Of a DNA stretch of 43,144 bases, positions 26,678 to 34,249 are shown piece after piece (positions within the stretch are counted from its first letter, which is position 1; each line of letters opens with the position of its first letter). A program made the position numbers and the translations under genes. The stretch spans positions 1 to 43,144 of the forward strand of contig JAEFBB010000020.1 in the NCBI GenBank assembly GCA_016292215.1, written 5' to 3'. The DNA is from Saccharofermentans sp. Lineage in GTDB: Bacteria; Bacillota; Clostridia; Saccharofermentanales; Saccharofermentanaceae. The notes under the pieces were generated by a model that had not been told where the DNA came from, ran no database searches, and saw nothing but the letters and a program-made list of their open reading frames with translations.

Positions 26678-26706
26678 ATTATGCGCTCCGCTTGTCCAAA
26701 TCTCAA
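26678..26706 (-). promoter_or_regulatory. promoter of the 26.6-kb lipoprotein gene
   Basis: On the minus strand TTGAGA (26701-26706), 17 bases, CATAAT (26678-26683). Each hexamer differs from consensus at one position. Confidence 0.65.
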
Positions 26707-26759
26707 ATAATCAATCCCTGCACCACAAAAATAATTCAAATGTCAAATTGCTAAGATGT

Positions 26760-26765
26760 TATAAT
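26760..26765 (+). promoter_or_regulatory. -10 element of the 26.8-kb lipoprotein gene
   Basis: A perfect TATAAT lies 46 bases before the ATG; the -35 is poor (TTCAAA at 26735-26740, spaced 19). Confidence 0.4.
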
Positions 26766-26811
26766 TATTATGTAAAGCAAGGGGATAGAGGCGCATCAAG
26801 GAAAAGTATTT

Positions 26812-27711
26812 ATGAAAAAGCTTTTGGCAACAATCCTGACGATAACTGTTTTGTCGCTGTCACTTACGTCATGCTTCCAGCATACGAATGACCCGACCGG
26901 CAGTGGCGGTAATGCGCTTGGCAACGATCCGACGGGTTCGACTACTGAGGAGTCACATGCGGTACTTGATACGCGTGATCTGCCGCCTGTCGAAGCTACG
27001 GAGACATTCGACGATTATTATGTTCAGGATTTTGACCAGGCATGGGGCGTTGATAAGGAACTCCGCATGGCGACCGGCACGGTCAAGAACTATTTCCGCC
27101 AGTATTCTTTTAACTCAATGAACGAGCTGGTCAACGAGAATCTCAATACCATTGCGACAGTAAGCAGACCGGTCATCACTTTGTATGATTCGCAGGATCC
27201 GGGATATTCTGTATACGAAGTAACTTATTCGCAGACGTTCCCGATCATTTCGAGGGAGCCGACGAGCGTTTACAAATCATTCTTCTCATACCACAATGTC
27301 GGATACGTTGACTTCTATACGGGCGCGACATTCCCTTGCGTCAACCTTTCCACGCAGATCGACAGCTTCTGCGTATCGGGCAACGTTATCTACAACGGTC
27401 AGACCTATCAGGTAAGCTATTACGAGTACCGTGAGACGGATATCCTTGAGAGCACTTACGAGACTGATACGGTCGATCCGAATAATTACCATATCGAGAG
27501 ATGCACTGTCCAGATAAGCACGACGGCCTACTTTGTTGTCCCGAAGGGTTATGACGGGATCCTCATGTACGTCTATGTTGCTGACGATACCGACAGACCG
27601 GTCGAGCAGGTTTTGGAAGAGGACAATCCTTACTTCGAACCGCCGGGATTCTTTGGTGACGACGAGTACGTAAACGATTATGTGTTCTTCGGAATCAACC
27701 AGCCTAAATAA
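26812..27711 (+). CDS. lipoprotein of unknown function
   Basis: A 299-residue exported lipoprotein with signal and lipobox LTSC (Cys 21), a Gly/Thr/Asp linker, and a globular domain rich in Tyr and Thr from about residue 60. It contains two spaced Cys (FPCVNLS and FCVSGN), possibly a disulfide. No family is recognised. CAAGGAAAAG lies before the ATG. It is convergent with the SCIFF maturase gene across a shared terminator. Confidence 0.8.
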   Translation: MKKLLATILTITVLSLSLTSCFQHTNDPTGSGGNALGNDPTGSTTEESHAVLDTRDLPPVEATETFDDYYVQDFDQAWGVDKELRMATGTVKNYFRQYSFNSMNELVNENLNTIATVSRPVITLYDSQDPGYSVYEVTYSQTFPIISREPTSVYKSFFSYHNVGYVDFYTGATFPCVNLSTQIDSFCVSGNVIYNGQTYQVSYYEYRETDILESTYETDTVDPNNYHIERCTVQISTTAYFVVPKGYDGILMYVYVADDTDRPVEQVLEEDNPYFEPPGFFGDDEYVNDYVFFGINQPK

Positions 27712-27740
27712 AGTTGTTTCTTCGTAAGATGTATACCCCA

Positions 27741-27771
27741 ATAAAAACAGCCCCGTTCGCCGGGGCTGTTT
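27741..27771. terminator. terminator shared by the convergent lipoprotein and SCIFF maturase genes
   Basis: AAACAGCCCCG/CGGGGCTGTTT forms a perfect 11-bp stem with a TTCGC loop. The minus side has TTTTTA, the plus side CATTTAT. Confidence 0.9.
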
Positions 27772-27782
27772 CATTTATCAGT

Positions 27783-29165
27783 TTATTCTTTTTCTCCCGG
27801 CTGCTCTAAGCCTGAGGTCAGGAGCTTAACCGCGATCGCGCATTCGATCCTCTTTCTGAAGATATCGCAGCCCATCTCGTAGATGCCGTTGATGTCGCCT
27901 GAGGCGTGATAGGAGTTTGCGGCGCACCCGCCGGAGCAGTAGAGCTTGGCCCAGCAGTCCTTGCATTCGGGACGGCTGTAGGCGTTGCAGGATGCGAACT
28001 TATCCTGGAGCCCGATGTTTTGGACGCCGTCGTAGATGGAGCCCATCTTGTATGCTTCGTCGCCTACGAACTGGTGGCAGGGGTAGAGGTCGCCCCAGGG
28101 GGTGACGGCCAGATACTCGGTGCCTGAACCGCAGCCGGCGATCCTCTTGTAGATGCACGGGCCGCACGTGAGGTCTAACATGTAGTGATAGAAGGTGAAG
28201 GGTCTGCCTTCGTTATAGCGCTCGACCATGAGTCTTGCAAGCTCTTCGTACTGTTCGAAGATAACGGGCAGATCTTCTTTTGTGATCGCAGAGGGGCTGG
28301 AAGGATCAGTGACCACGGGCTCCATCGAGAGCTCGTTGAATCCCAGATCCAGCATCTGCTTGATGTCGTTAAGAAAATCCGTGTTGTAATGAGTGAAGGT
28401 GCCGCGCATGTAGTAGCTCAAATTGCCACGCTTGGCGACAAACTTCTGGAAGTTCGGAACGATCTTATCGTAGGAGCCGTGACCTGCATAATCGACGCGG
28501 AAGCGGTCGTGGACTTCTTTTCGGCCGTCCAGGGAGAGGACGACGTTGTGCATCTCGCGGTTGGCGAACTCGGTGACTTCGTCATCGAGTAATACGCCGT
28601 TGGTAGTAAGAGTGAAACGGATATTCTTGTTGTGGATCTTCTCCTGCTCGCGGCCATATTCAACGAGCTTCTTGCAGACATCCCAGTTCATGAGAGGCTC
28701 GCCGCCGAAGAAGTCGATATCGAGATTCTTATGGAAGCCGGAATTCTCGATGAGGAAATCGATCGCACGCTTACCTACTTCATAGCTCATAACGGCGCGC
28801 TCACCGTGGTACTTGCCCTGGCTGGCAAAGCAATAGGAGCAGTTGAGGTTGCATGTGTGTGCGACGTGGAGGCACAGAGCCTTTATCTTGATATTCTTTT
28901 TCCTGAAATCCTTGGCCAGATGCTCGTACTTGTCAGGAGCGTAGAGCTTGCCGGCTTCTTTCAAACCATTGATGTCCGCGATGCACTCTTCAGCATCTTC
29001 TCTGGTGATGCCGTGCTTGGCGATTGCTTTCTCAATAACTTCTTCAGCAGGCTCGGTCTCATACCACCGGATCATGTCATAGGCGACAGGATCGACCATG
29101 TGAATAGAACCCGAGTAGCTGTCGAGTACGATGTTGAGGCTGTCAAATTGGTAGCAGTGGATCAT
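27783..29165 (-). CDS. scfB: SCIFF peptide maturase (radical SAM/SPASM thioether enzyme)
   Basis: A 460-residue radical SAM enzyme that forms thioether cross-links between Cys sulfur and backbone or side-chain carbon in the SCIFF peptide (a ranthipeptide). An N-terminal peptide-recognition region (about 1-95) precedes the CNLNCSYC motif near residue 107, then the Gly-rich GGEPLM, and a C-terminal SPASM region with Cys clusters (CGPCIYKRIAGCGSG and CKDCWAKLYCSGGCA) that hold two more [4Fe-4S] clusters. The length matches known maturases. Its peptide substrate is encoded 70 bases upstream on the same strand. The start has only a weak ribosome site (ACGAGAT); a small ORF overlaps it. Confidence 0.95.
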   Translation of the reverse strand: MIHCYQFDSLNIVLDSYSGSIHMVDPVAYDMIRWYETEPAEEVIEKAIAKHGITREDAEECIADINGLKEAGKLYAPDKYEHLAKDFRKKNIKIKALCLHVAHTCNLNCSYCFASQGKYHGERAVMSYEVGKRAIDFLIENSGFHKNLDIDFFGGEPLMNWDVCKKLVEYGREQEKIHNKNIRFTLTTNGVLLDDEVTEFANREMHNVVLSLDGRKEVHDRFRVDYAGHGSYDKIVPNFQKFVAKRGNLSYYMRGTFTHYNTDFLNDIKQMLDLGFNELSMEPVVTDPSSPSAITKEDLPVIFEQYEELARLMVERYNEGRPFTFYHYMLDLTCGPCIYKRIAGCGSGTEYLAVTPWGDLYPCHQFVGDEAYKMGSIYDGVQNIGLQDKFASCNAYSRPECKDCWAKLYCSGGCAANSYHASGDINGIYEMGCDIFRKRIECAIAVKLLTSGLEQPGEKE

Positions 29166-29182
29166 AAATATCTCGTTTCCAT

Positions 29183-29215
29183 AAAAAAAGGTCCCACGTG
29201 AAAATGAGACCTTTT
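29183..29215 (-). terminator. attenuator-like terminator between scfA and scfB
   Basis: On the minus strand AAAAGGTCTCA pairs with TGGGACCTTTT (one G-T) and is followed by TTTT. It lies between the peptide and its maturase, so some transcription should stop after the peptide gene. Confidence 0.85.
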
Positions 29216-29235
29216 ATCTTTAAATGATAACAGAA

Positions 29236-29382
29236 TTACTCAGCGAGCTTCTCGCAAGGCTGGTTAGCAACACCGCAAGATGTCTTGCATGCTGACTGGC
29301 AAGATGTCTGGCACTCGCCGCATCCGCCTTCCTTAGCTGACTTCTCGAGATCTCTTGTCTCAACAGTAACGATTCTTGTCAT
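29236..29382 (-). CDS. scfA: SCIFF ranthipeptide precursor
   Basis: A 48-residue peptide with six Cys at 21, 24, 28, 32, 36 and 43, starting MTRIVTVETRDLEKSAKEGG. This is the 'six cysteines in forty-five residues' pattern conserved in Clostridia. The leader is charged and the Cys core is Thr/Ser/Gly rich. It is modified by the maturase encoded next. AGGGAG lies 10 bases before the ATG. An excellent promoter lies just upstream. Its role has been linked to quorum sensing and metabolism control in some Clostridia; here that is inference. Confidence 0.96.
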   Translation of the reverse strand: MTRIVTVETRDLEKSAKEGGCGECQTSCQSACKTSCGVANQPCEKLAE

Positions 29383-29414
29383 ATTAAGTAATCTCCCTTG
29401 TTTTTAATATGTGA

Positions 29415-29443
29415 ATTATACTTTGCAAGTCCTAAACCGTCAA
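29415..29443 (-). promoter_or_regulatory. promoter of scfA
   Basis: On the minus strand TTGACG (29438-29443), 17 bases, TATAAT (29415-29420). The -35 overlaps the stop codon of the upstream decarboxylase gene, so scfA can be transcribed independently of it. Confidence 0.88.
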
Positions 29444-30825
29444 GGCAAAACGGGTATCAGTCCCTGATAGGTCCGGCCTCCGCCGAGCATGAGGCGGACA
29501 TCGCCTGAAGATAGCAGCCTGACGGTGTCTTCCGTAATCACTTCGCCCGGTATAAGGAGCGGTATTCCCGGAGGGAACCCGTAAATGAATTCTCCGGATA
29601 CGCGTCCGACGGCATTAGAAGGCTCGATCTCCTCGTAAAGGAGCCTGTATTTGGCGGCTTCCCTCAGGGTCATGGCAAATCTGGGATATGGTCTGAAGGT
29701 GAATCTGGCAGGAATATACTGACCGTCCATCGCGTTGTCCGTGGCTATGACCGCGTCGCAGAATCTCTTTAACGAATCGGCCGTGTCACCGATGCCTGTC
29801 ATGGCGATCAGGTGTGAAGGGAAGCTCGCTTCGCACTCGATATTGAATGTTCCTCTCAAGTACTCGAAAAGCTGGTTGCCCATGCCCATCAATACGAACT
29901 TCGATCTCTCCCTTACAGGTGCTTCCCAGAGCCTGAAATTGCGCAGACCGCGAAGATTGGTCTCAGCGTAGGATATGGCATCTTCCCAGGGCTTTAAGAT
30001 CCCGGGTCCCTTGGAATTAAGGAGAGCCAAGCACTTGGAGATGCCGCCCAAAAGGATATAAGAGGGGCTTGAAGTCTCGAAAATATCAAGACCTCTTCTT
30101 ATAAGTCTTTCCTCGATGGGGCAGCCTTCGTGTAAGAGCATTACCGCCGTCTGTGTAGGTGAGGAAAGCGTCTTGTGAAGGCTCTTTATGACCAGGTCGC
30201 CCTTTGCGTCAGGCCCGAAGAAACTGTCATCAAGGCCCAAATGCGCGCCGTGGGCGCTGTCGGTGATGAGGACAGCATCGTATTTTCTGGTGATGCGGAA
30301 GATCTCATCTGTATCAGAAAGGACGCCCTCGTATGTGGGAGACGTGATTATTACCGTCTTGATCGAAGGGTCTCTTGCGAGATTCCTCTCAATATCGGAG
30401 GGTGAGATATGGCCTGCAAATGGCAGTTCGGGATCGAATGCGGGCATCAGGGGTACGATGGTGCTGCCGGTGAGTTCCAAAGCGTTCCACACTGACAGGT
30501 GGCAGTTCATCGCGGTGAGGATCTTCGTGCCGGGATTAAGGATAGAAGCGCTCCAGATGGCCGCAAGGATCAGGGCGGTGGATCCGTTTACCGAGAGGAA
30601 AGCATTTCGCGCGTTCCAGATGGAAGCTGCGCAGTCCTCCATGTCCTTGAGGAGGCCTTCGGGCGAGTGGAGATTGTCGAATCCGCCGATCTCGGTGATG
30701 TCGCGCATAAAGGCCTGCGATACAAAATCAGAATTGCGCTTGCCGCCCGGCATATGCATCGGAAGCGGATCGGTTCCCAAGTAGAGCTTTAATGCCGCTC
30801 CGAGCCTGTCGTTGTCGTATCTCAT
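29440..30825 (-). CDS. Orn/Lys/Arg decarboxylase-family PLP enzyme
   Basis: A 461-residue PLP enzyme of the YaaO/SpeA-type short Orn/Lys/Arg decarboxylase family (fold type I). Visible are the N-terminal LPMHMPGGKR, the TDSAHGAHLG motif before the PLP-binding site, and the Schiff-base Lys in KSLHKTLSSPTQTA near residue 219. The C-terminal domain has YGFPPGIPLLIPGE. It removes CO2 from a basic amino acid to make a polyamine precursor. Substrate (arginine, lysine or ornithine) cannot be told. GAGGAGGG lies 7 bases before the ATG. It is divergent from the BlaI-type gene. Confidence 0.92.
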   Translation of the reverse strand: MRYDNDRLGAALKLYLGTDPLPMHMPGGKRNSDFVSQAFMRDITEIGGFDNLHSPEGLLKDMEDCAASIWNARNAFLSVNGSTALILAAIWSASILNPGTKILTAMNCHLSVWNALELTGSTIVPLMPAFDPELPFAGHISPSDIERNLARDPSIKTVIITSPTYEGVLSDTDEIFRITRKYDAVLITDSAHGAHLGLDDSFFGPDAKGDLVIKSLHKTLSSPTQTAVMLLHEGCPIEERLIRRGLDIFETSSPSYILLGGISKCLALLNSKGPGILKPWEDAISYAETNLRGLRNFRLWEAPVRERSKFVLMGMGNQLFEYLRGTFNIECEASFPSHLIAMTGIGDTADSLKRFCDAVIATDNAMDGQYIPARFTFRPYPRFAMTLREAAKYRLLYEEIEPSNAVGRVSGEFIYGFPPGIPLLIPGEVITEDTVRLLSSGDVRLMLGGGRTYQGLIPVLP

Positions 30826-30877
30826 TCGCGTGCCCTCCTCTTGATTTAGGCTATCACAAAAGAAGTTTATAAAAAAG

Positions 30878-30906
30878 TTGACATCGGGATTCTACACGTG
30901 TAGAAT
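30878..30906 (+). promoter_or_regulatory. promoter and BlaI-type operator of the repressor-protease operon
   Basis: TTGACA (30878-30883), 17 bases, TAGAAT (30901-30906). The palindrome ATTCTACACGTGTAGAAT (30889-30906) covers the spacer and -10. Its TACA-N2-TGTA core is the BlaI/MecI operator pattern, so the repressor controls its own gene. Confidence 0.93.
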
Positions 30907-30931
30907 TATGGCAAATTATAAAAGGGGAATA

Positions 30932-31303
30932 ATGACTATGAAAGAGAATTCAATAGGTGACAGCGAATATAAGTTAATGGAGATCATTTGGGATTATGCG
31001 CCTGTTGCTTCAGGCGACCTGTCAAGCATATGCGAGATGGTGCACGGATGGAAGAAGACCACCGTTTATACCATGCTCAAGAGACTCCAGGATAAGGGCT
31101 TCATCAAGAGTGAGAAATCCACCATTACTTTTCTGGTGGGCCGCGATGAGCTTCAGAAGCAGCAGAGTGAAGAACTCGTTGAGAAGAACTTCAAAGGTTC
31201 ACTCCCGATGTTCGTTAACGCATTCCTCGGAGGCGGCAAGAAGATGAGTAAGGAAGATGCCGCCAAACTCATCGACATGATCGAGGAACATACAGAGGAA
31301 TAA
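30932..31303 (+). CDS. BlaI/MecI-type transcriptional repressor
   Basis: A 123-residue dimeric winged-helix repressor. The N-terminal DNA-binding domain (DSEYKLMEIIWDYAPVASGD, TTVYTMLKRLQDKGFIKSEK) is followed by a C-terminal helical dimerisation region where the protease is expected to cut. A KNF sequence at about residue 85 lies near the position of the N-F cut in staphylococcal BlaI. The start is at 30932 (or 30938); an ATG at 30908 would lie upstream of the likely transcript start. It is 9 bases before the M56 protease gene. Operators are seen in front of this gene and of the lipoprotein at 34250. Confidence 0.93.
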   Translation: MTMKENSIGDSEYKLMEIIWDYAPVASGDLSSICEMVHGWKKTTVYTMLKRLQDKGFIKSEKSTITFLVGRDELQKQQSEELVEKNFKGSLPMFVNAFLGGGKKMSKEDAAKLIDMIEEHTEE

Positions 31304-31312
31304 CCGTTATTT

Positions 31313-33772
31313 ATGGGAGATTTATTTTATAAAGTCCTTGAGATGAGCATTTACGGCAGTATCGCGTTCCTTGCGGTACTGCTCTTCAGACTTGTTTTTA
31401 AGAAATGTCCCAAGCGTGTACTGATCATTTTCTGGCTGGTCGTTGCGCTGAGGCTTATTCTCCCGTTCAATTTTAATTCGCCTACGAGCGCGCTCAATAT
31501 CGGTAAATTGTTTACTTCTAAAACCACAGTCTCAGAGACCGTAAAATACGATCCCGAGACAAGGATAAGAGAAGCGACCACTGTCGACAGATCTGTAGGG
31601 CAGACAGCACAGAGCCCGGCTCCGGCAGGTGCTGATAATGCTGCCCCCGCAGACAGTCAGGCAGAAGAAGCCATGCAGGATCAGACGGAGAATAAGGCAT
31701 CAAAGGTATCCTTAAAGACCATTATCCCTATCGTTTGGCTCAGCGTGGCAGGAGCGATGCTGATCTTCTCTGCCGTCAGATATGCGATGTTCTATTCGAA
31801 GGCCAGATGGAGCTCCCGTTCTTTTGACGGAAGATACTATATGGCAAATAACATCGATTCTCCGTTCGTCGTAGGCGTGATCAAACCGAAGATATTCTTT
31901 CCTATCAACATGGATGACGATGAGAGGGAATACGTACTTAACCACGAGTGGACACATATCAAGAATAAGGACGGCCTTACCAAGCTCTTAAGCTATATCA
32001 TCCTTTGCCTCCACTGGTTTAATCCGTTCGTCTGGATAGCTTTCTTTATGCTCTGCGCAGATATCGAGATGCGCGTCGATGAAGAAACTACGAGCAATTT
32101 CAACCTGGCAATGGTAAAGGAATACTGCAAGTCTCTCGTAAGACATGCGGCTGACGATAACAACAAGGGCGGCGCATTCATGCAGAGCACCGCATTCAGC
32201 GGCCTGGGATTCGGCGGCATGGAGACAAAGCTCAGAGTGACCAATCTTTTGAAGAGCAAGGTTACTTCCAGGGCGATCCAGATAACATCCATCGTCGTTA
32301 CCATGATCTTTACCGTTCTTGTATCGGCATCTTCAGTAGATCACGAGAGAAAGACATACGAGAAGGTTTCTGATCCCGAACCGGAAGTCACGGTGACAGA
32401 GAGTGCCGCAGTGATCGAGTCCACCGAAGAGTCGGGCCTCTGGAGCGATGACTATATCGGTGCTTATTGTACATTTATTTATAATTTCGAACACGAACAT
32501 CCGGGCTCGTCTTATTCTCTTATCTATATCAATAAAGATCTTATCCCGGAGCTTGTAGTAGATAATCCCGACTGCGGACGCGAATATGCTTCCGAAGTAA
32601 GCGTTTATTCTTTCAGGAACGGGGAGATAGTGCCTGTCTTTGAGGGCTGCATTTACGATGCAATAGGATCAGAAGCTTACGGTTATGTGCCTTATGGAGA
32701 CTTCCTGTGTCATATGATCGTCAATTCCGAAGACTCCTTAGAGTTCTACGGTTATTCGATGTCAGATCTGATGGCAGGCAATGAGCCTTCAGTTACGTTG
32801 ACTTATGAATACAAGAATTATTACCTCGACGGTGAGATCGTGGATTATGATACAGCAAGTGCCGCAATGCATGAGCGCGAAATGAAGACGATCTACGGCG
32901 AACAGACCGCTGATGAAGTAATATCCACGCTTAACGGTACAGGCAGTCAGACCAGTACAGTGGCAACAACGACATCGGAATCCACTACGGAGTCTGAGAC
33001 TTCCGAGTCCACGTCTGAGACCACCGTGGAAACTGCTCCTAAGTGGATGCCCGTAAGCCAGATGCAGGATGAGACGGTTTTCGAGTTCAGCGGTGAAACA
33101 TTCAGAAAGCCCAAGCTCGATTGTACATACGGTTCATTCATCATCGAGGCACCTGCAGACGACAGGCTCAGGATCACATATAACGACAAGGCTTATGATC
33201 TTTCGGTAAAGAGCGCAAGGCTTGAGCTGTATGTTTGTGATGCTTATCTGTTTAAGCACAGCGGACAGGTATATATTTATGTCGGAACATCACGTGATAG
33301 TATTTACGATATTAATGTCTATAAGGTAACCGATGATTCGGTCAGCTATGTCGGTACAGCTGAGTACATGTCAATGCGTATCTTCTACGGAACTGATAAG
33401 ATCTTGTGTTATGAGATGAATCGTTCTAATGATTTCCCGCATACAAGCAGATATTACAAAGTCGGTTCCGACGGAATGCCGTATACGGACGATACTATAG
33501 TTAAGCTCGAATGGTATGGAGCTTTGAGGGCCAAGAAGGAAATGACGGGATTCATAGTCAGGGACGGTTCAGTAACCCAAGAAACAAAGACTATCTATGC
33601 CGGTGATAAGGTTGAGGTAATTTACATAGACGAATCGGACCATATCGATTTCAGGGATGCTGATAATGAGATCATCAGATACTACATTATCGTAGACAGG
33701 AACAATTATTACGATCCGGGCAATCCTGTCTGGGTAGTAGATCTTTTGAAGACATTGCTTGAGAACCCTTAA
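31313..33772 (+). CDS. M56 (BlaR1/MecR1-like) membrane protease with a novel extracellular sensor
   Basis: An 819-residue sensor-protease. Membrane segments near residues 10-30, 35-55, 140-160 and 317-343 frame an M56 zinc metalloprotease domain with HEWTH at 211-215 and DIEMRVDEE near 250, as in BlaR1. In BlaR1 signal binding outside leads this domain to cut the BlaI repressor. The extracellular part has no penicillin-binding domain. It holds a region with LIYINKDLIPELVVDN (about 390-540), a Ser/Thr/Glu-rich linker (about 546-575), and a C-terminal domain of about 240 residues (577-819) that is repeated twice in the lipoprotein encoded downstream. It follows the BlaI-type gene by 9 bases. 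The ligand is unknown. Confidence 0.9.
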   Translation: MGDLFYKVLEMSIYGSIAFLAVLLFRLVFKKCPKRVLIIFWLVVALRLILPFNFNSPTSALNIGKLFTSKTTVSETVKYDPETRIREATTVDRSVGQTAQSPAPAGADNAAPADSQAEEAMQDQTENKASKVSLKTIIPIVWLSVAGAMLIFSAVRYAMFYSKARWSSRSFDGRYYMANNIDSPFVVGVIKPKIFFPINMDDDEREYVLNHEWTHIKNKDGLTKLLSYIILCLHWFNPFVWIAFFMLCADIEMRVDEETTSNFNLAMVKEYCKSLVRHAADDNNKGGAFMQSTAFSGLGFGGMETKLRVTNLLKSKVTSRAIQITSIVVTMIFTVLVSASSVDHERKTYEKVSDPEPEVTVTESAAVIESTEESGLWSDDYIGAYCTFIYNFEHEHPGSSYSLIYINKDLIPELVVDNPDCGREYASEVSVYSFRNGEIVPVFEGCIYDAIGSEAYGYVPYGDFLCHMIVNSEDSLEFYGYSMSDLMAGNEPSVTLTYEYKNYYLDGEIVDYDTASAAMHEREMKTIYGEQTADEVISTLNGTGSQTSTVATTTSESTTESETSESTSETTVETAPKWMPVSQMQDETVFEFSGETFRKPKLDCTYGSFIIEAPADDRLRITYNDKAYDLSVKSARLELYVCDAYLFKHSGQVYIYVGTSRDSIYDINVYKVTDDSVSYVGTAEYMSMRIFYGTDKILCYEMNRSNDFPHTSRYYKVGSDGMPYTDDTIVKLEWYGALRAKKEMTGFIVRDGSVTQETKTIYAGDKVEVIYIDESDHIDFRDADNEIIRYYIIVDRNNYYDPGNPVWVVDLLKTLLENP

Positions 33773-33796
33773 ATCCGGGTTGAATTCACAATACGA

Positions 33797-33820
33797 GGGG
33801 GCATTGCTGCCCCCTTTTTT
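33797..33820 (+). terminator. rho-independent terminator of the repressor-protease operon
   Basis: GGGGGCA/TGCCCCC with a TTGC loop and a TTTTTT tail, 25 bases after the stop. Confidence 0.95.
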
Positions 33821-33927
33821 ATGCCTGCAGGGGAAAAGCTAAGTGCCGGTACGGCGGTTACCGGTTATGATGCTTTGGTTTTGAGTTTTTTGTGGGATAC
33901 CCCGAATTATGATTGTTATGGTATTTA

Positions 33928-34050
33928 GGGGGTGCTTTTAACCGGTAATTCCTGTTATACGGCAGCAAAACACCCCCATTTTGAACAATCTGCTTGCTTT
34001 GGGGGTACAGGCGGAATTTCGGGGCTTCAAACATGATGAAAAGCACCCCC
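33928..34050. repeat. intergenic inverted/direct repeats (REP-like)
   Basis: In the 477 bases between the protease and lipoprotein genes, GGGGGTGCTTTT (33928-33939) is complementary to AAAAGCACCCCC (34039-34050), and AAAACACCCCCATTTT (33967-33982) is a near-copy of AAAAGCACCCCCATTTT. A further GGGGGT lies at 34001-34006. Competing hairpins are possible. This could be a repeated intergenic element or a structured RNA. I see no convincing gene in it; a 70-codon minus-strand frame crosses it but has no ribosome site and is largely made of the repeats. Confidence 0.6.
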
Positions 34051-34137
34051 ATTTTCGCGTTATTCAGCATTATTAGGGGTATAAGCCAATTCGTATAAGT
34101 ATTTCCGGATCCTTTTTTCGTACCCTTCGAAAAATAA

Positions 34138-34153
34138 TTCTACAAATGTAGAA
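34138..34153 (+). promoter_or_regulatory. BlaI-type operator, box 1
   Basis: TTCTACAAATGTAGAA, a perfect 7-bp inverted repeat with a 2-base centre, upstream of the -35 of the lipoprotein promoter. Confidence 0.88.
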
Positions 34154-34160
34154 AAATCTA

Positions 34161-34189
34161 TTGACATTCGTTTTCTACAAATGTAGAAT
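34161..34189 (+). promoter_or_regulatory. promoter of the 34.2-kb lipoprotein with BlaI-type operator, box 2
   Basis: TTGACA (34161-34166), 17 bases, TAGAAT (34184-34189), the same hexamers and spacing as the repressor promoter. TTCTACAAATGTAGAA (34173-34188) covers the spacer and -10. Confidence 0.93.
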
Positions 34190-34205
34190 GACCGCGTGAA
34201 AAGAA

Positions 34206-34221
34206 TTCTACAAACGTAGAA
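34206..34221 (+). promoter_or_regulatory. BlaI-type operator, box 3, in the leader
   Basis: TTCTACAAACGTAGAA, one mismatch from a perfect repeat, just after the expected transcript start. Box centres are 35 and 33 bases apart. Confidence 0.85.
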
Positions 34222-34249
34222 TCAATGCACAGATAAAGGAGACACTAAT

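Noticed and set aside
30188..30784. 198-codon open frame on the plus strand
   Set aside because: Antisense to the decarboxylase gene, whose active-site motifs are clear.
33858..34070. 70-codon minus-strand frame in the repeat region
   Set aside because: No ribosome site, composition set by the GGGGGTG repeats, and its start lies inside the inverted repeat.
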